Below, piece by piece: positions 5,694-6,872 of a DNA stretch of 6,872 nucleotides. The notes below the pieces were generated by a model, which had not been told where the DNA came from, made no database searches, and saw only the letters and a program-made list of their open reading frames with translations. This stretch comes from an uncultured Lachnospiraceae bacterium. GTDB lineage: Bacteria > Bacillota > Clostridia > Lachnospirales > Lachnospiraceae. Where the stretch lies: contig CAJTTI010000055.1 of assembly GCA_910579225.1 (NCBI GenBank), positions 1 to 6,872 on the forward strand, written 5' to 3'. Both the position numbers and the translations under genes were made by a program. Each line of letters opens with the position of its first letter. Position 1 is the first letter of the stretch.

Positions 5694-6016
5694 CACCGTC
5701 GCGCTGTGCTACAACAAGACGATCTTTGATCAGTATCAGGTGGCGTATCCGGACGAGACCTGGACCTGGGAGGATTTCTATGAGGCGGCGAAGGCCATCA
5801 CGGATGCAGGACAGGGCAGTACATACGGATATTCCATCGACGTGGGAAACAATCAGGACGGCTGGTGGAACATCGTCTACGATTACGGCGGGTATGTGAT
5901 CAGCGAAGACCATAAGACTTCCGGGATGGATGATCCGAAGACGCTGGAAGCCATGGAGTTCCTTGGAAAACTGATCGCGGATACCATGCCGGCCCAGTCG
6001 GTGATCTCGGAGAACG
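5660..6016 (+). pseudogene. Sugar ABC transporter substrate-binding protein, internal fragment
   Basis: In the +1 frame relative to the phosphorylase piece the sequence reads RYAVPRDHDTVALCYNKTIF, then YPDETWTWEDFYEAAKAITD, then YGYSIDVGNNQDGWWNIVYD and further to MPAQSVISENGG. This is the middle of a family 1 extracellular solute-binding protein: the YAVP-D-DT-AL-YNK strand and WTWEDF helix are characteristic. Such lipoproteins bind sugars outside the cell and deliver them to an ABC permease. Only about 118 of the usual 400-450 residues are present; the signal peptide, lipobox, N-terminal lobe and C-terminal part are missing. The frame is open from 5650 and continues without a stop into the unrelated downstream segment, so a fusion product starting at GTG 5740 is formally possible, but there is no good ribosome site for it. 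Confidence 0.72.
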
Positions 6017-6741
6017 GAGGACAGGAAAGCGGGACCGGGTCTGAGGAAGATTTGCCGAACCGGGAAGTGAGGAAGCTGGTGCGCCGTTTTATCAGCGGCA
6101 GGGAACTGGAGAGATTTTACCGGCAGTGGTGGGGAAACATTGACGAGAAGAGGGCAAGGCATGAGATCCTTCTCTATTTCCAGAAATTGTGGGAGACGCT
6201 GCTTCTCTTTCTGCCGGAACAGACGGAAGAGCAGACCATTGTGCAGAAGATTTTCGGTATCAACAAAGGACTCTATACTTCCGATGAAAATATATTTTTA
6301 TTTAAGGGAATGCAGTATCTGTGCAAATGTTCCGAAGAGTTGTCTGCCAAAGCACAGATCTCCATTCAGGACGAGCAGACGGTCCGGTGTATCCTGCAGT
6401 ATCTGAGGGTGAAACACTCGGTATTCGGACGTACGGTTCAGAAGAAGACCATACGGGGCCTGGACTATTTTCAAAATGAATTTTATAACAGGAATTCGAA
6501 GATGAACCAGTATTACAGCGCGGTATCGGCGGGCCTGGTTCCCGGGGAGGAGCGGACCACATACTGGGAACTGGCGATGCGCAAGCAGTTCCAGAACAGA
6601 GAACTGAAGAAAATCGAATTCCGGGCGTCAGTCAATGAGAACGAAGCAGGATTCCGAAAAGAGGTGCGGGCGTATGAAAAAGCCAGGGACAGCGGGCAGC
6701 AGATCTATGAAGAGCTGGAACAGATACTGGAGCGGCTGTAG
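6017..6741 (+). pseudogene. Helical protein segment of uncertain identity, fused in frame to the binding-protein fragment
   Basis: From about 6017 to TAG at 6739-6741 the frame encodes ~240 residues, largely helical, charged and rich in Arg, Lys, Glu and Gln: VRKLVRRFISGRELERFYRQ, EILLYFQKLWETLLLFLPEQ, QTVRCILQYLRVKHSVFGRT, IRGLDYFQNEFYNRNSKMNQ, MRKQFQNRELKKIEFRA. No signal peptide, nucleotide-binding or metal motif is visible. There is no start codon with a ribosome site at its beginning, so it is probably the remainder of a longer gene. From memory, the YFQNEFYNRNSK ... KKIEFRASVNE region weakly recalls the central part of large adenosine deaminase-like proteins of Lachnospiraceae, which would suit a neighbour of a purine phosphorylase gene, but that family's catalytic barrel is absent. 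Treat as unknown. Coding appears genuine: a long open frame with GC-balanced codon use like the non-defence genes. Confidence 0.45.
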
Positions 6742-6767
6742 GCATAAAGAGAGAGATAAACATATTC

Positions 6768-6814
6768 AAAACAGGGAAGGAATCTATAAATCTGCAGATT
6801 CCTTCCCTGTTTTT
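6768..6814 (+). terminator. Strong Rho-independent terminator
   Basis: AAAACAGGGAAGGAATCT (6768-6785) and AGATTCCTTCCCTGTTTT (6796-6813) are perfect reverse complements, 18 bp, around a 10-base loop; the right arm ends in a T-run. Because the left arm begins with A's, it can work on both strands. It ends the transcript that passes through the remnant genes, and perhaps the defence pair, since no terminator is seen between 4910 and here. The last ~58 bases of the window hold nothing I can identify. Confidence 0.92.
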
Positions 6815-6872
6815 ACGTCTGCGTTCTTTTTCATCTATTTTCAGATTTTTCCTTACAAAATGAAAATATATT

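Noticed and set aside
5611..6162. Minus-strand open frame of 183 codons across the patchwork region
   Set aside because: It is antisense to recognisable phosphorylase and binding-protein sequence, and the Pro/His/Arg-rich product resembles no family.
1..6872. CRISPR array, tRNA, rRNA, insertion sequence ends or integrase genes
   Set aside because: No regularly spaced repeats, tRNA cloverleaf, rRNA segments, transposase motifs or terminal inverted repeats with target duplications were seen on either strand.

Overview
The window looks like chromosomal DNA from a Gram-positive gut-type Clostridia, most likely Lachnospiraceae. This is a judgement from gene families and style: strong AGGAGG-type ribosome sites, a sigma-A promoter with consensus -35 and -10 boxes, a PadR/DUF1700/DUF4097 operon, a GH43 xylosidase end, a DUF4230 protein and a purine nucleoside phosphorylase start. 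No rRNA, tRNA, CRISPR array, transposase or integrase is visible.

Left part (1-2600). The 3' end of a GH43 beta-xylosidase-type gene runs in from the left and ends at a perfect 9-bp terminator hairpin that may serve both strands. Convergent to it is a three-gene minus-strand operon, in transcription order: PadR regulator, DUF1700/HAAS membrane protein, DUF4097 protein. Its promoter is TTGACA-17-TATAAT, and a perfect 22-bp AT-only palindrome covers the -10 box, a natural operator for autoregulation. A long interrupted inverted repeat lies between the PadR and DUF1700 genes. The DUF4097 protein has an exact 19-residue SG/YG periodicity, suggesting a beta-solenoid.

Middle (2600-3500). A leader region with two mutually exclusive hairpins precedes a DUF4230 membrane-anchored protein. 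Composition then becomes AT-rich.

Defence candidate (about 3400-5521). Two tightly coupled genes encode an OLD/ABC-type AAA ATPase (complete Walker A, signature-like, Walker B and H-switch motifs) and a 202-residue protein resembling small TOPRIM/RloB-type nucleases (HGKSE, MDTDD and NSPNLEE motifs). The arrangement resembles AbiL, RloA/RloB and PARIS ATPase-TOPRIM pairs. The usual motif I glutamate appears to be histidine here. This pair is the best candidate for a poorly described system, probably anti-phage, and its composition suggests horizontal acquisition.

Right part (5522-6872). Immediately after the pair comes the intact ribosome site and first ~42 codons of a purine nucleoside phosphorylase. 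It breaks abruptly into an internal piece of a sugar ABC transporter substrate-binding protein, which continues in frame into a ~240-residue helical segment I do not firmly recognise. A perfect 18-bp terminator hairpin follows. This is a patchwork of gene remnants, or an assembly join, and should be checked with reads.
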